DNA from: Bacteroidaceae bacterium | Lineage (GTDB): Bacteria > Bacteroidota > Bacteroidia > Bacteroidales > Bacteroidaceae | Assembly (NCBI GenBank): GCA_900770665.1 | Contig: CAAGKZ010000077.1 | Span: 1-64,000 of the forward strand | DNA length: 64,000 nucleotides | Direction: 5' to 3' | Shown: positions 52,707 to 61,858 of the stretch, piece after piece | Layout: each line of letters begins with the position of its first letter | How positions within the stretch are numbered: the first letter of the stretch is position 1 | Made by a program: the position numbers and the translations under genes | Notes under the pieces: model-generated | Told to the model about the DNA's origin: nothing | Database searches by the model: none | The model's input: the letters and a program-made list of their open reading frames with translations, nothing else

Positions 52707-54122
52707 TCACTTCGCCTCTATCACATAATGCACACCCTGCATCTTGTGTGTAACCACCACCCGAACACCGAATTTGTCGGCAACATGGCGTGCGATATGC
52801 TCGGCGCTGTAGACCGAGCGGTGCTGCCCACCTGTGCATCCACAGCATACCTGAATATGGGTAAAACCGCGTCTCTTATATGTATCGACCATATTGTCCA
52901 CAAGTGCGTATGCATTCTCAAGGAACTCAGCTATATTGCTCTCTTTTTCAAGGAATTCTATCACAGGAGCATCCATACCGGTGAGTTTCTTATAAGGTTC
53001 GTAGCGTCCGGGATTGTGTATTGCACGGCAATCGAAGACAAAGCCACCGCCGTTACCAGAGATATCATCAGGAATACCGCGTTTGTAAGAAAAACTTACA
53101 ACATCAACCGTCAGTTCCTTTGACTCCACACGTACAAACATGGGCAGCGCCGCAATCTCCTTAATGAGCGAACGGATATATTCGAAGCCTCCGACTTCGG
53201 TCAACAACTGCAACAATTGCTCCAAGGCTGCCGGTATACTCTCAACAAAAGCCTTTTTCCGCTCAAAAAGTCCACGGAAACCATATGCGCCAAGATTCTG
53301 CAACAGCCTGAATACACGGAACAGCTGTAACATTCTCATAAAATGTTCTCTGTCTATGGTTTTATATACAGACAGAGCGTTCAGATAAGCATCAAGCATT
53401 GCCTCAACAGCGAGTGGCGAATACTTTGCCCGTGCCTGCCCCACGAATGAAGCAATGTCGTAATAGACAGGCCCTCTGCGACCACCCTGAAAATCTATAA
53501 AGTATGGTATATCGTCCTTTATCATCACATTGCGCGACTGAAAATCGCGATACAGGAAAACATTGTCATTGTCGCTCAACAATAGCGCTGTAAGTTTCAC
53601 AAACTCATCCTCCAATCTGTTTTCATTGAATTCAATATTGACGCCTTTGAGAAAACAGTATTTGAAGTAGTTCAAATCCCACATCACCGTGCGTTCATTG
53701 AAATCACTCACCGGATAGCACAACGAAAAATCGAAATGACGGGCAACACCGAACTGAATCTTCGGCAGCTCGGTCACCACCCTACATAAAAGTCCGATAT
53801 CCCCAGGTTCAAAAGCTTCGTTTGCACGAGCTTTTGCAAGCGAGCCATACAACGTTACATCCCCAAGATCCTCCTGCAAATAACAGAGCTCGTCATCAGA
53901 CACTGCAATAACTTTTGGAGCACTCACACCGGCAGCACAAAAAGCCTTTGACAAAGCTATAAACGCTCTATTCTCCTCAACCGAAGTACCCACAGCCGCC
54001 ATTACAGGTTCAACACCGAAGACTCTGTAATAAACACGGTTTGAGCCATCACCCGTCAGCCTAACCATACTCAATGGTTCACTGCCGAATGTTTTTATAT
54101 ATAAATTCCGTATCTTTTCCAT
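52707..54122 (-). CDS. APH-type kinase fused to a RapZ C-terminal domain
   Basis: 471 aa from the ATG at 54122 (MEKIRNLYIKTFGSEPL). Residues 1-330 are an aminoglycoside-phosphotransferase-fold kinase with nucleotide loop GDGSNRVYYRV, catalytic YRDFQSRN (about residue 206) and metal-binding FIDFQGGRRGPVYYDIAS. In bacteria this fold also includes AmgK-type anomeric sugar kinases. Residues 340-471 match the RapZ C-terminal domain (SFSYKRGIP, FDCRAIHNPGR, CCGCTGGQHRSVY), which in E. coli RapZ binds GlcN6P and RNA. The usual RapZ P-loop kinase domain is absent. Activity on an amino sugar is an inference. Confidence 0.85.
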   Translation of the reverse strand: MEKIRNLYIKTFGSEPLSMVRLTGDGSNRVYYRVFGVEPVMAAVGTSVEENRAFIALSKAFCAAGVSAPKVIAVSDDELCYLQEDLGDVTLYGSLAKARANEAFEPGDIGLLCRVVTELPKIQFGVARHFDFSLCYPVSDFNERTVMWDLNYFKYCFLKGVNIEFNENRLEDEFVKLTALLLSDNDNVFLYRDFQSRNVMIKDDIPYFIDFQGGRRGPVYYDIASFVGQARAKYSPLAVEAMLDAYLNALSVYKTIDREHFMRMLQLFRVFRLLQNLGAYGFRGLFERKKAFVESIPAALEQLLQLLTEVGGFEYIRSLIKEIAALPMFVRVESKELTVDVVSFSYKRGIPDDISGNGGGFVFDCRAIHNPGRYEPYKKLTGMDAPVIEFLEKESNIAEFLENAYALVDNMVDTYKRRGFTHIQVCCGCTGGQHRSVYSAEHIARHVADKFGVRVVVTHKMQGVHYVIEAK

Positions 54123-54140
54123 CCCAAAAAACTTTTGACG

Positions 54141-54148
54141 CGAATATA
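54141..54148 (-). promoter_or_regulatory. Probable promoter -7 box of the APH-RapZ gene
   Basis: TATATTCG on the minus strand, about 18 bp before the ATG at 54122. Confidence 0.45.
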
Positions 54149-54201
54149 ACACAACTTAACGTAAAAACAGGAAACTTAGCAACATTTATTTCACCGGAAG
54201 A

Positions 54202-54234
54202 CAAAAGACGGCGGGCACAAGTTGTGCCCGCCGT
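54202..54234 (-). terminator. Terminator of the surface-protein gene
   Basis: ACGGCGGGCACAA (54208-54220) and TTGTGCCCGCCGT (54222-54234) form a strong stem. On the minus strand CTTTTGT follows. Confidence 0.75.
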
Positions 54235-54262
54235 ACAAATTCTGCTATCCAATCCCCGTCAA

Positions 54263-56674
54263 TTACTTAACCAAGACCTTCTTACCATTGACAATGTAGA
54301 TACCCGATGTTGTAATCTCGTTCAAGCGGCGTCCCTGCAAATCATAAATCACTAGAGCACCACTCTCGGTCTCAACACTCTCAATACCGGTAGAATCTGT
54401 AACATTGAGCATTACGTCAATTATCTGACCGCCATAGTTTGAGAATATGCCGCCAAAGTTGCTGTCACTGTCACCCGCAGGATCAATACTGCACCAATCC
54501 TGCTTGATGCGCAAGCGATATATACCGGGCTGTGCAGGAACCACGAACGAAGGCAAAGCAGGTTTGCTGCGGTTGTCACCCGAAACAATTTCGCCTTCAC
54601 TGTTCCAGCCACTCTCATCACTGTAACCACCATTGTTGTAGAACGAATAAGCCACAAGGTCCTCGGCAACCTGCCAGTTGCTGCCGGTCTCAATGCTTGC
54701 AGTGAATCCATCGGCATCAAAATCTATATATACATAGTGGTTAACCCAAGAGCCTTCGGTCTCAATCTCGAGAGAGAGAGTTTCACCAGGAGTCGCATTT
54801 ACCGTCTTAACCTCTGTCAAATCGAGATACTCGCTCACACGCTCGCTGCCGGAAAGTTCATACACATCTTCGTTCTCTGTTCCAACAAACTTCACGGCCG
54901 CTATGTCACGCTCGCTATAATTTCTTGTTCCTGTATAAGTAGGAGTATAATCCACATCCTCGCCGGGTGTTGGCTCCGGTTCCGGTTCTGGTTCTGGTTC
55001 TGGTTCCGGATCAACTGTTGAATCACCTATAACATTCAACATAAAGTCGACAATCTGGCCACCATTATCCATAAAGTCACCGAATTTGCCATCCCTGTCG
55101 CCCTTGGGGTCAATGTTACACCAATCGAGTTTCACACGCATGCGGTAAACGCCAGCCTCGGCAGGCACTGTAAACGCAGGCATAACAACGGTGCTTCTGT
55201 CATTGCCTGTTATAGCGGCACCGGCACTGTTCCAGCCATCCTCATCGCTACCACCGTTATTATTGTAGAATGAATAGGTCACAAGGTCACCGGCAGGCTG
55301 CCAACTGCTACCATCGGCAATTGAAGCCGTAAAGCCATTCTTGTCTGCATCAATATATGCATATGCATTCATCCATGATGTCTCATCGTCATCATTGATT
55401 GACAGTGAAACTGTTTCACCGGCAGCAGCCTTCATCTCAACAACCCCTGTATAATCGTTATAACAGAGCAGGTCATTATTGTTCAGGACAAACACATTTG
55501 CTGCATCATCGGCATAAGTTTCACTCACCAATGTCACAGTCTTTATCCAACGTGTACCCTTTGTCTTTGTTCCGGTAAATGCAGGAGTATAGTCAACTGT
55601 TCCGTCAGGTGTAGGCTCCGGTTCTGGTTCTACAGTACCGCCATCCTCACCAAAAGCAACGGTGTATACAGTCTTGCTGTTGCTATTTGCTGCATAGTCG
55701 TTACCTTTGACAGTGATTGTCAACACCTTTGTATTTGAGTTGTAACTCTTTTCAACAGTCGCCCACTTGCTCTTTGACGCAATTTCAAGTTTGCTCTCAT
55801 CATACTCCTCTTTGATAGAGTATTTTGTCTGATTTGACTTCAAATAATCAACACCATCATATTTTAGGATTGAAAGGTCCGAATAGTAAACGAACTGAAC
55901 ATCATCAACATACAAAGTTGTATTCTCAACCAATTTACCGCGATCGAAATAATCACCGCCGCTGATGACAACATTCATCATTTCGGGATTCTGATTGTTG
56001 AGATACTAAATAGGCACAACAATCTCCTGCCATGCGCCACCGGTTGACGAGAATGTTCGCTGACATTGAGCAACCAATGTACCGCTTGAGATTGGAGTAG
56101 TCTTGCCCAAAACAGCTCTGTCAACATCATTTCTGGCTTGGTTAGGATTTGAAGCAGGCCCCACATTTGACACAAATGTACCGTTCCACATATAAACGAT
56201 TATATATGAATTCTCACCACCGTTGCTGTCATCGCGCCTGAAACGACCTTTGATAGCATCGGGCTTGTTGGTAAACTGTACGCCACCGTATGTACCGCCA
56301 TCGCAATCGCTCAATGTTGACGACGCATACACCCAAGGAGTACCCAATGTGATATAACCGGGAGCAACTGAGCCTATACCCATTGCGCCTACATATACAT
56401 TCTGCAGTTTTACTGCACCATTATCATTGAACACCAACTGCTGTGATTTCGTCATCACAACCTTCTGATTGATTGACGAGCCGTTCCAATCTGTCGGTTC
56501 CACACCCGGACGCTGGCGCATCTCGCCGGTTTTTGGACTCGACATACTACCCGTACCGAAAGCCTCTGTGCTGCCGCAAGCACTCTTCCAGCTATCAAAA
56601 CTACCGTTGGGCAGATACTGTGCCTGAACGGTCAATGCTGCTAAAGCAAATAATGTAGTAAAGATTTTCTTCAT
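54263..56674 (-). pseudogene. PCMD-like secreted surface protein gene interrupted by one in-frame TAG
   Basis: One 803-codon frame from the ATG at 56674 (MKKIFTTLFALAALTVQAQ, signal peptide), broken only by TAG at codon 223 (56006-56008). The break is inside AWQEIVVPI*YLNNQNPEMMNVV, a stretch that resembles the conserved P-(L/I)-E-Y strand of PCMD-type domains, so the lost codon was probably Glu or Gln. After the N-terminal domain (20-265) and a beta domain come two tandem copies of a Trp/Asp-rich domain (each starting VDYTP), joined by Glu-Pro linkers. A C-terminal sorting-like tail (VIYDLQGRRLNEITTSGIYIVNGK) ends the frame. As read, translation stops early and the surface domains are lost. 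Confidence 0.8.
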
Positions 56675-56750
56675 CACTATCCTATTTAAATTAGTAATTT
56701 CATAGTAATCCGCACGAACAAGAACCCTGACGCACGAACACAATTCGGCG

Positions 56751-56758
56751 CAAAAATA
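56751..56758 (-). promoter_or_regulatory. Probable promoter -7 box of the surface-protein gene
   Basis: TATTTTTG on the minus strand, 77 bp before the ATG at 56674. The 347-bp gap 56675-57021 otherwise holds AT-rich sequence and the gdhA promoter. Confidence 0.45.
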
Positions 56759-56974
56759 ATTCAAAAATCGCAAAAATTAAATAAAAAAGTCTGTTTTTTA
56801 CATCTACTACAAAAATGGACAAAAACGGTCCGAAAAAGAAACAGCTAAATACATTTTTCCATTAATAGAGCAAAATATCAACAAAACAGTTGTCACTAAC
56901 TGAACAAAAGCAATCATTTTGCTATTTATTTAAAAAAAACGCTTACATTTCTTTATTTTCAAAAAACAATGTAT

Positions 56975-56982
56975 TATTTTTG
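56975..56982 (+). promoter_or_regulatory. Probable gdhA promoter -7 box
   Basis: TATTTTTG, 40 bp before the ATG at 57022, a full TAnnTTTG match. It excludes the upstream in-frame start at 56890. Confidence 0.55.
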
Positions 56983-57021
56983 CAACAAAGAAGAAAAAAA
57001 AGAACAAAACCATATTATAAA

Positions 57022-58356
57022 ATGAACGTAGCAACCACATTAGAGAACCTGAAAAAAAGATTTCCAAATGAACCGGAATATTTTCAGGCAGTAGAAGAGG
57101 TACTGCACTCTATCGAAGAGGAGTACAACAAACACCCTGAGTTTGAGGCGAACAATCTCATTGAGCGTCTTTGCATCCCCGACAGGATTTTCACATTCCG
57201 TGTAACATGGATGGACGATAAGGGTAACGTACAGGTAAACACCGGCTACCGCGTACAGCACAACAACGCAATCGGTCCATACAAGGGCGGTATCCGTTTC
57301 CACCCTTCGGTAAATGTTGGAATCCTTAAATACCTTGCTTTTGAGCAGACTTTCAAGAACTCACTCACCACCCTTCCAATGGGCGGTGCAAAGGGAGGTT
57401 CCGACTTCGACCCCAAGGGCAAGAGCGACAATGAGGTAATGCGTTTCTGTCAGGCATTCATCACCGAGCTTTGGCGTCACATAGGCCCCGAGATGGACGT
57501 ACCGGCCGGTGACATCGGCGTCGGAGCACGCGAGGTTGGCTATATGTTCGGCATGTACAAGAAACTCACACGCGAGTTCAACGGTGTATTCACGGGCAAA
57601 GGACTCGACTTCGGCGGTTCACTCATACGCCCCGAAGCTACCGGCTACGGAAACATATATTTCCTTCAAGAGATGCTTGCAACACGCGGCTTTGACATCG
57701 CTGGCAAAACATGCCTTGTTTCAGGTTCGGGCAATGTGGCACAATATACAGTAGAGAAGATTATCCAGCTTGGCGGCAAGCCTGTGACAATGAGCGACTC
57801 AAACGGTTACATTTATGACCCCGAGGGCATCGACCGCGAAAAGCTCGACTTCATCATGGAGTTGAAGAACGTACGTCGTGGACGCATCAAGGAGTATGCC
57901 GACAAGTATGGTTGCAAGTATGTAGAAAATGCACGCCCATGGTGCGAGAAGGGTGATATAGCATTGCCATCGGCAACACAGAACGAAATTAATGGTGACG
58001 ACGCCAAGATGCTTGTTGCAAACGGCGTTATCGCAGTGTCCGAGGGTGCCAACATGCCTTCTACCCCCGAGGCTATCCACACATTCCAGGCCGCAAAGAT
58101 ACTCTATGCACCGGGAAAGGCTTCAAATGCCGGCGGCGTATCGGTATCCGGTCTTGAGATGAGCCAGAACTCGGGAAAAATCAACTGGAGCAGCGCAAAA
58201 GTTGACGAGATGCTTCACGAGATTATGCACAATATCCACAGCGCCTGCGTTAAGTATGGAACATGCGAAGATGGTTATATTGACTACGTTAAGGGTGCGA
58301 ACGTTGCAGGATTCCTCAAGGTTGCACGCGCAATGATGGCACAAGGCATTGTATAA
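57022..58356 (+). CDS. gdhA: NADP-type glutamate dehydrogenase
   Basis: 444 aa hexameric enzyme making glutamate from 2-oxoglutarate and ammonia, the standard length for bacterial GdhA. The substrate-binding part has GPYKGGIRFHPSV and the catalytic-lysine region LPMGGAKGGSDFDPKGKSD. The Rossmann domain has VSGSGNVAQYTVEKI. The start at 57022 (MNVATTLENLKKRFPNEPEYFQAV) follows a clear promoter. A single-gene unit with a strong terminator. Confidence 0.96.
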   Translation: MNVATTLENLKKRFPNEPEYFQAVEEVLHSIEEEYNKHPEFEANNLIERLCIPDRIFTFRVTWMDDKGNVQVNTGYRVQHNNAIGPYKGGIRFHPSVNVGILKYLAFEQTFKNSLTTLPMGGAKGGSDFDPKGKSDNEVMRFCQAFITELWRHIGPEMDVPAGDIGVGAREVGYMFGMYKKLTREFNGVFTGKGLDFGGSLIRPEATGYGNIYFLQEMLATRGFDIAGKTCLVSGSGNVAQYTVEKIIQLGGKPVTMSDSNGYIYDPEGIDREKLDFIMELKNVRRGRIKEYADKYGCKYVENARPWCEKGDIALPSATQNEINGDDAKMLVANGVIAVSEGANMPSTPEAIHTFQAAKILYAPGKASNAGGVSVSGLEMSQNSGKINWSSAKVDEMLHEIMHNIHSACVKYGTCEDGYIDYVKGANVAGFLKVARAMMAQGIV

Positions 58357-58403
58357 TAAATAAGACATAACGAATAAAAATAAAATAAATTCTCATAATG
58401 TGA

Positions 58404-58444
58404 AGACAGATTCCGGTTTACCACCGGGATTTGTCTTTTTTTTC
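58404..58444 (+). terminator. gdhA intrinsic terminator
   Basis: AGACAGATTCCGGT pairs with ACCGGGATTTGTCT (with G-T pairs), followed by a run of eight Ts. The next gene's promoter starts immediately after. Confidence 0.8.
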
Positions 58445-58445
58445 G

Positions 58446-58453
58446 TATCTTCG
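58446..58453 (+). promoter_or_regulatory. Probable promoter -7 box of the AmpG-like gene
   Basis: TATCTTCG directly after the gdhA terminator, 24 bp before the ATG at 58477. Confidence 0.55.
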
Positions 58454-58476
58454 CAAACAAACACAAAGACTCGATT

Positions 58477-59748
58477 ATGCTAAAGAAAAACAACGCCTGG
58501 CTATGGATTCCCACACTATACTTTGCATCGGGACTACCCTACCATGCCATCACTTCAATATCGGACATAATGTACAAGGATATGGGTATAGGTAATGCCC
58601 AAATTGCCATGTACACAAGCCTATTGCTCATTCCCTGGACTATAAAGCCACTGTGGAGCCCCATTGTGGAGATGATAAGTACCCGACGTAAGTGGACACT
58701 CATTTCACAACTGCTGCTCGCAATATGTTTTGCCGCGATTGCACTTGTAATACCATCCAAGCATTTTCTGGCACTCACACTCATAGCATTCTTTATCGGT
58801 GCATTTGTGTCATCGACCCACGACATTGCTCTCGACGGTTTTTACATACTCGCACTGCCACAGGAGAAACAATCATTCTTCTCGGGCATACGAAACACAT
58901 TCTACCGCATTGCAACAGTATTCAGTTCAGGCGTGCTGGTGATGTTGGCCAACAAACTTGGCTACCACTTCGGAAATGACACAATTGCCTGGAGTGCAAC
59001 TTTTGCAACCACAGGAATAATTATGGTTGCATTATGGCTATACCACACAAAGGCAATGCCACGTCCCGAGAATGACATTTCACGCAGCACAAAAAGCATA
59101 AAGGATGTATTCTGCAACTACGGTGACATAATAAAGACATATTTCAAAAAACCAGGCATCTGGCAAGCCATTCTCTTTTTGCTATTATTCCGTTTCCCCG
59201 AGGCACAACTTGGAAAAATGAGCAAGCTGTTCCTTATGGATCCGACAAGCAGCGGCGGCCTTGCACTCGACAAAGGAGACATCGGCTTCATATACGGTGT
59301 CGTAGGTGTCATAGGACTCATCATTGGCGGCATTGTCGGCGGAATATGCATCTCACGCAAAGGACTGAAATATTGGTTGTGGCCAATGGTCATAGCAATA
59401 TCCTTGCCGGACGCAGTTTACATTTATATGAGTATGCTCCAACCCGACAACCTCTACATCGTTGGCAGTTGTATATTCATTGAGCAGTTGGGTTACGGTT
59501 TCGGATTCACAGCCTACACTCTTTATATGATATACTTTGCACGAGGCAAATACCCCACAGCGCACTTTGCAATATCTACAGCCTTCATGTCACTTGGAAT
59601 GATGCTCCCGGGAATGTTCGCCGGACAGTTACAGGAGAAAATGGGATACGAAAACTTCTTCATCTGGGTAACAGCGTGCACTGTAATAACATTTGTAGTA
59701 TCGGCGCTTATAAAAATAGACCCTAACTTTGGCAAAAGGCAAAAATGA
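58477..59748 (+). CDS. AmpG-like MFS transporter
   Basis: 423 aa, twelve hydrophobic helices. The opening WLWIPTLYFASGLPYHAIT and WTIKPLWSPIVEM, and ALDGFYILALPQEKQSFFSGIRNTFYRIATVFSSG after helix 4, are typical of the AmpG/SLC33-type branch of the major facilitator superfamily, inner-membrane importers of anhydromuropeptides. The next gene is an amino-sugar kinase, which supports a cell-wall-sugar salvage role, though the true substrate is unproven. Confidence 0.82.
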   Translation: MLKKNNAWLWIPTLYFASGLPYHAITSISDIMYKDMGIGNAQIAMYTSLLLIPWTIKPLWSPIVEMISTRRKWTLISQLLLAICFAAIALVIPSKHFLALTLIAFFIGAFVSSTHDIALDGFYILALPQEKQSFFSGIRNTFYRIATVFSSGVLVMLANKLGYHFGNDTIAWSATFATTGIIMVALWLYHTKAMPRPENDISRSTKSIKDVFCNYGDIIKTYFKKPGIWQAILFLLLFRFPEAQLGKMSKLFLMDPTSSGGLALDKGDIGFIYGVVGVIGLIIGGIVGGICISRKGLKYWLWPMVIAISLPDAVYIYMSMLQPDNLYIVGSCIFIEQLGYGFGFTAYTLYMIYFARGKYPTAHFAISTAFMSLGMMLPGMFAGQLQEKMGYENFFIWVTACTVITFVVSALIKIDPNFGKRQK

Positions 59749-59759
59749 TATTATCTTTG
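59728..59759 (+). promoter_or_regulatory. Complete -33/-7 promoter inside the 3' end of the transporter gene
   Basis: TTTG (59728-59731), 20 bp, TATCTTTG (59752-59759), 23 bp before the kinase ATG. It can drive the kinase separately from the transporter. Confidence 0.65.
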
Positions 59760-59782
59760 CATAATACAACAGAAAGAAAGAG

Positions 59783-60625
59783 ATGATACTGATAGCAGAT
59801 TGCGGTTCAACAAAAACCGATTGGGTATTGTGCGACGGCGATGAAATCATCGCAAGGGTAAAGACACAGGGTCTGAATCCCACTCATCAGGAGAGCGAAG
59901 AGATTTTTGACATACTCTCGACAGAGCTCCCCGAAGAGATAACAGCACACACCCCCACAAAAATATATTTCTACGGAGCAGGCTGTGCATACGCAACGGC
60001 CAACAACCGTATGCGCCAGGCGCTTGAGAACATCTTCACGACAAAGGAGATTGAAATCAACAGCGACCTGCTGGCAGCAGCCCGTGCACTATGCAAACAC
60101 GAGGAAGGCATTGCCTGCATACTTGGTACAGGTTCCAACTCCTGCCTTTTCGATGGTGAGAAAATCATTGACAACACCCCTTCGTTGGGTTATATATTGG
60201 GCGACGAAGGCAGCGGTGCGCACCTTGGCAGACAGCTGTTGAGCGACTGTCTAAAAAGCCAGTTACCACAAAACGTACGCGAGAAATTCTTCAATCAATA
60301 CAATCTGGACATTGCCACCATATTGGAGAACACCTACCATAGTTCACTCCCCAACCGTTGGCTTGCAAGCTTCACGCCATTCCTTGGCGAGAACAGGAAT
60401 GTTCCGGAGATTAAAGTGATGCTAAAGCAGTGCTTCAAGCAGTTCTTCCAACGCAACACCATGGTCTACAGGCGCTCATGGTTGCCAATACACATAATAG
60501 GCAATGTAGGCATGAACTTCAGCGAAGAGATAAAGGAGACTGCTGAAAGCCTCGGCCTCTCTATTGGAAACATTGTAGACAGCCCAATGAACGGTTTAAT
60601 CGAATATCATAAACAAAACAATTAA
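59783..60625 (+). CDS. BadF/BadG-type amino-sugar kinase (GlcNAc kinase-like)
   Basis: 280 aa ASKHA-fold kinase. ATP-binding phosphate 1 motif ADCGSTKTDWVLCD at the N-terminus, ACILGTGSNSCLFDG (about residue 112) and LGYILGDEGSGAHLGRQLL (about 132) are the signatures of bacterial/eukaryotic N-acetylglucosamine kinases. HIIGNVGMNFSEEIKETAE is the adenosine motif. It probably phosphorylates GlcNAc or MurNAc released from imported muropeptides. It has its own promoter in the end of the AmpG-like gene, and the FKBP lipoprotein gene follows after 13 bp. Confidence 0.88.
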   Translation: MILIADCGSTKTDWVLCDGDEIIARVKTQGLNPTHQESEEIFDILSTELPEEITAHTPTKIYFYGAGCAYATANNRMRQALENIFTTKEIEINSDLLAAARALCKHEEGIACILGTGSNSCLFDGEKIIDNTPSLGYILGDEGSGAHLGRQLLSDCLKSQLPQNVREKFFNQYNLDIATILENTYHSSLPNRWLASFTPFLGENRNVPEIKVMLKQCFKQFFQRNTMVYRRSWLPIHIIGNVGMNFSEEIKETAESLGLSIGNIVDSPMNGLIEYHKQNN

Positions 60626-60638
60626 CTGAATAAATATT

Positions 60639-61688
60639 ATGAAAAAATTATTTTTATCGGCACTTGTATGCCTGATATCAACAGTAGCAATCTCTTGTGG
60701 CAAAAAGGCTGACGCCGAAAGCGCAGATAAAGCAGCTACAAACCTTTCCGAGTTCAAAGTAACTGAAATCACAGACATTGACACCCTGTCATACATAGTA
60801 GGTATGGATGCAGGAAACAGCATTGAACGCAACATGATTCCAATGTTCAAGGTCGATTACGATATCATGATGTCGGCTTTGGTACAGGCACTCGACCCCA
60901 ATGCAACAATTGAGATTGAAGGCGAGTCTTTCAACAAAGAGAATTTCCGCGAAGTTGGCAACAAATATATGAGCAGCGAGCTTCAGAACCGTGTGATGAC
61001 AGCCATGAGCGATAGCACCGCACAGATTTACAATGACGAGAAGGAGAAAAGAATTGTATCGGCAATCCTAGGTGCCGACATTGCATACAGCGTATCACAG
61101 GTTCAGTTTGAGCTTGAAAAAAACTCTCTTGTTGCAGCCATCAATGACATCCACAACGGCAACAGCAAGCTTACCGAGGAATTTGCAATGGAGTACACAC
61201 GCAACTACTTCACTGTTGTTATCCCCGAGAAGAACAAGAAGGAGTCAGAAGAGTGGCTCGCTGAAATTGAGAAGCAGAAAGGCGTGAAGAAAACCGCGAG
61301 CGGTATACTCTACAAGATTGAGAAGGATGGCGACAAGAAGGTCAAGGCTGTAAAAGACGAGGATGTTGTAAAGGTTCTCTACACCGGCAAGACAAAGAAC
61401 GGTAAGGTATTTGACAGCAACCGCTGGAGCGACATGCCACAGGAGCGTCAGGAGATGATCAAAGCATACCAGCCCGACCAGGCTGAGAAGGACAACCCTA
61501 TCGAGTTCCCTCTAAACCGCGTTATCAAAGGCTGGACCGAGGGTATGAAACTCGTTGGCAAAGGTGGCAGAATCACATTGTGGATTCCTGCAGACCTCGC
61601 ATACGGCCAGCAGGGCGCCGGACAGGATATAGGCCCCAACCAGGCATTGTGTTTCGATGTTGAGTTGCTTGATGTGACAAACAAATAA
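60639..61688 (+). CDS. FKBP-type peptidyl-prolyl isomerase lipoprotein
   Basis: 349 aa with a lipoprotein signal (KKLFLSALVCLISTVAISC). Residues 45-215 form an N-terminal dimerisation/chaperone-like region in two related helical repeats (SYIVGMDAGNSIERNMIPMF ... and AYSVSQVQFELEKNSLVAAI). The C-terminal FKBP domain (about 230-349) has VKVLYTGKTKNGKVFDS, VIKGWTEGMKLVGKGGRITLWIP and LAYGQQGAG. It folds or protects secreted proteins in the periplasm. A hairpin terminator follows. Confidence 0.93.
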   Translation: MKKLFLSALVCLISTVAISCGKKADAESADKAATNLSEFKVTEITDIDTLSYIVGMDAGNSIERNMIPMFKVDYDIMMSALVQALDPNATIEIEGESFNKENFREVGNKYMSSELQNRVMTAMSDSTAQIYNDEKEKRIVSAILGADIAYSVSQVQFELEKNSLVAAINDIHNGNSKLTEEFAMEYTRNYFTVVIPEKNKKESEEWLAEIEKQKGVKKTASGILYKIEKDGDKKVKAVKDEDVVKVLYTGKTKNGKVFDSNRWSDMPQERQEMIKAYQPDQAEKDNPIEFPLNRVIKGWTEGMKLVGKGGRITLWIPADLAYGQQGAGQDIGPNQALCFDVELLDVTNK

Positions 61689-61709
61689 ACGCTGCAAGAC
61701 TATAGCAAG

Positions 61710-61739
61710 ACGAGGACGACTCCCACGAGTCGTCCTCGT
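61710..61739 (+). terminator. Perfect 13-bp hairpin after the FKBP gene
   Basis: ACGAGGACGACTC, loop CCAC, GAGTCGTCCTCGT. The T-run is weak. Confidence 0.65.
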
Positions 61740-61788
61740 TGCGTTATAATAATATTCAAGTTAATATATATTATTAATAAAAAAGCAC

Positions 61789-61796
61789 TATCTTTG
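61789..61796 (+). promoter_or_regulatory. Probable fabD promoter -7 box
   Basis: TATCTTTG, a perfect TAnnTTTG match in an AT-rich leader, 63 bp before the ATG at 61859. Confidence 0.55.
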
Positions 61797-61858
61797 CAAT
61801 AATTGTAATTTGCATATTTTACACTACCGGGGCAAGCCGGATATAACAGAAAAGAATT

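Noticed and set aside
21357..56008. Genome-wide reassignment of TAG to an amino acid
   Set aside because: crcB, the histidine kinase and the tail-hub gene end at TAG at natural family-typical positions, and sense TAG would extend them into intergenic sequence.
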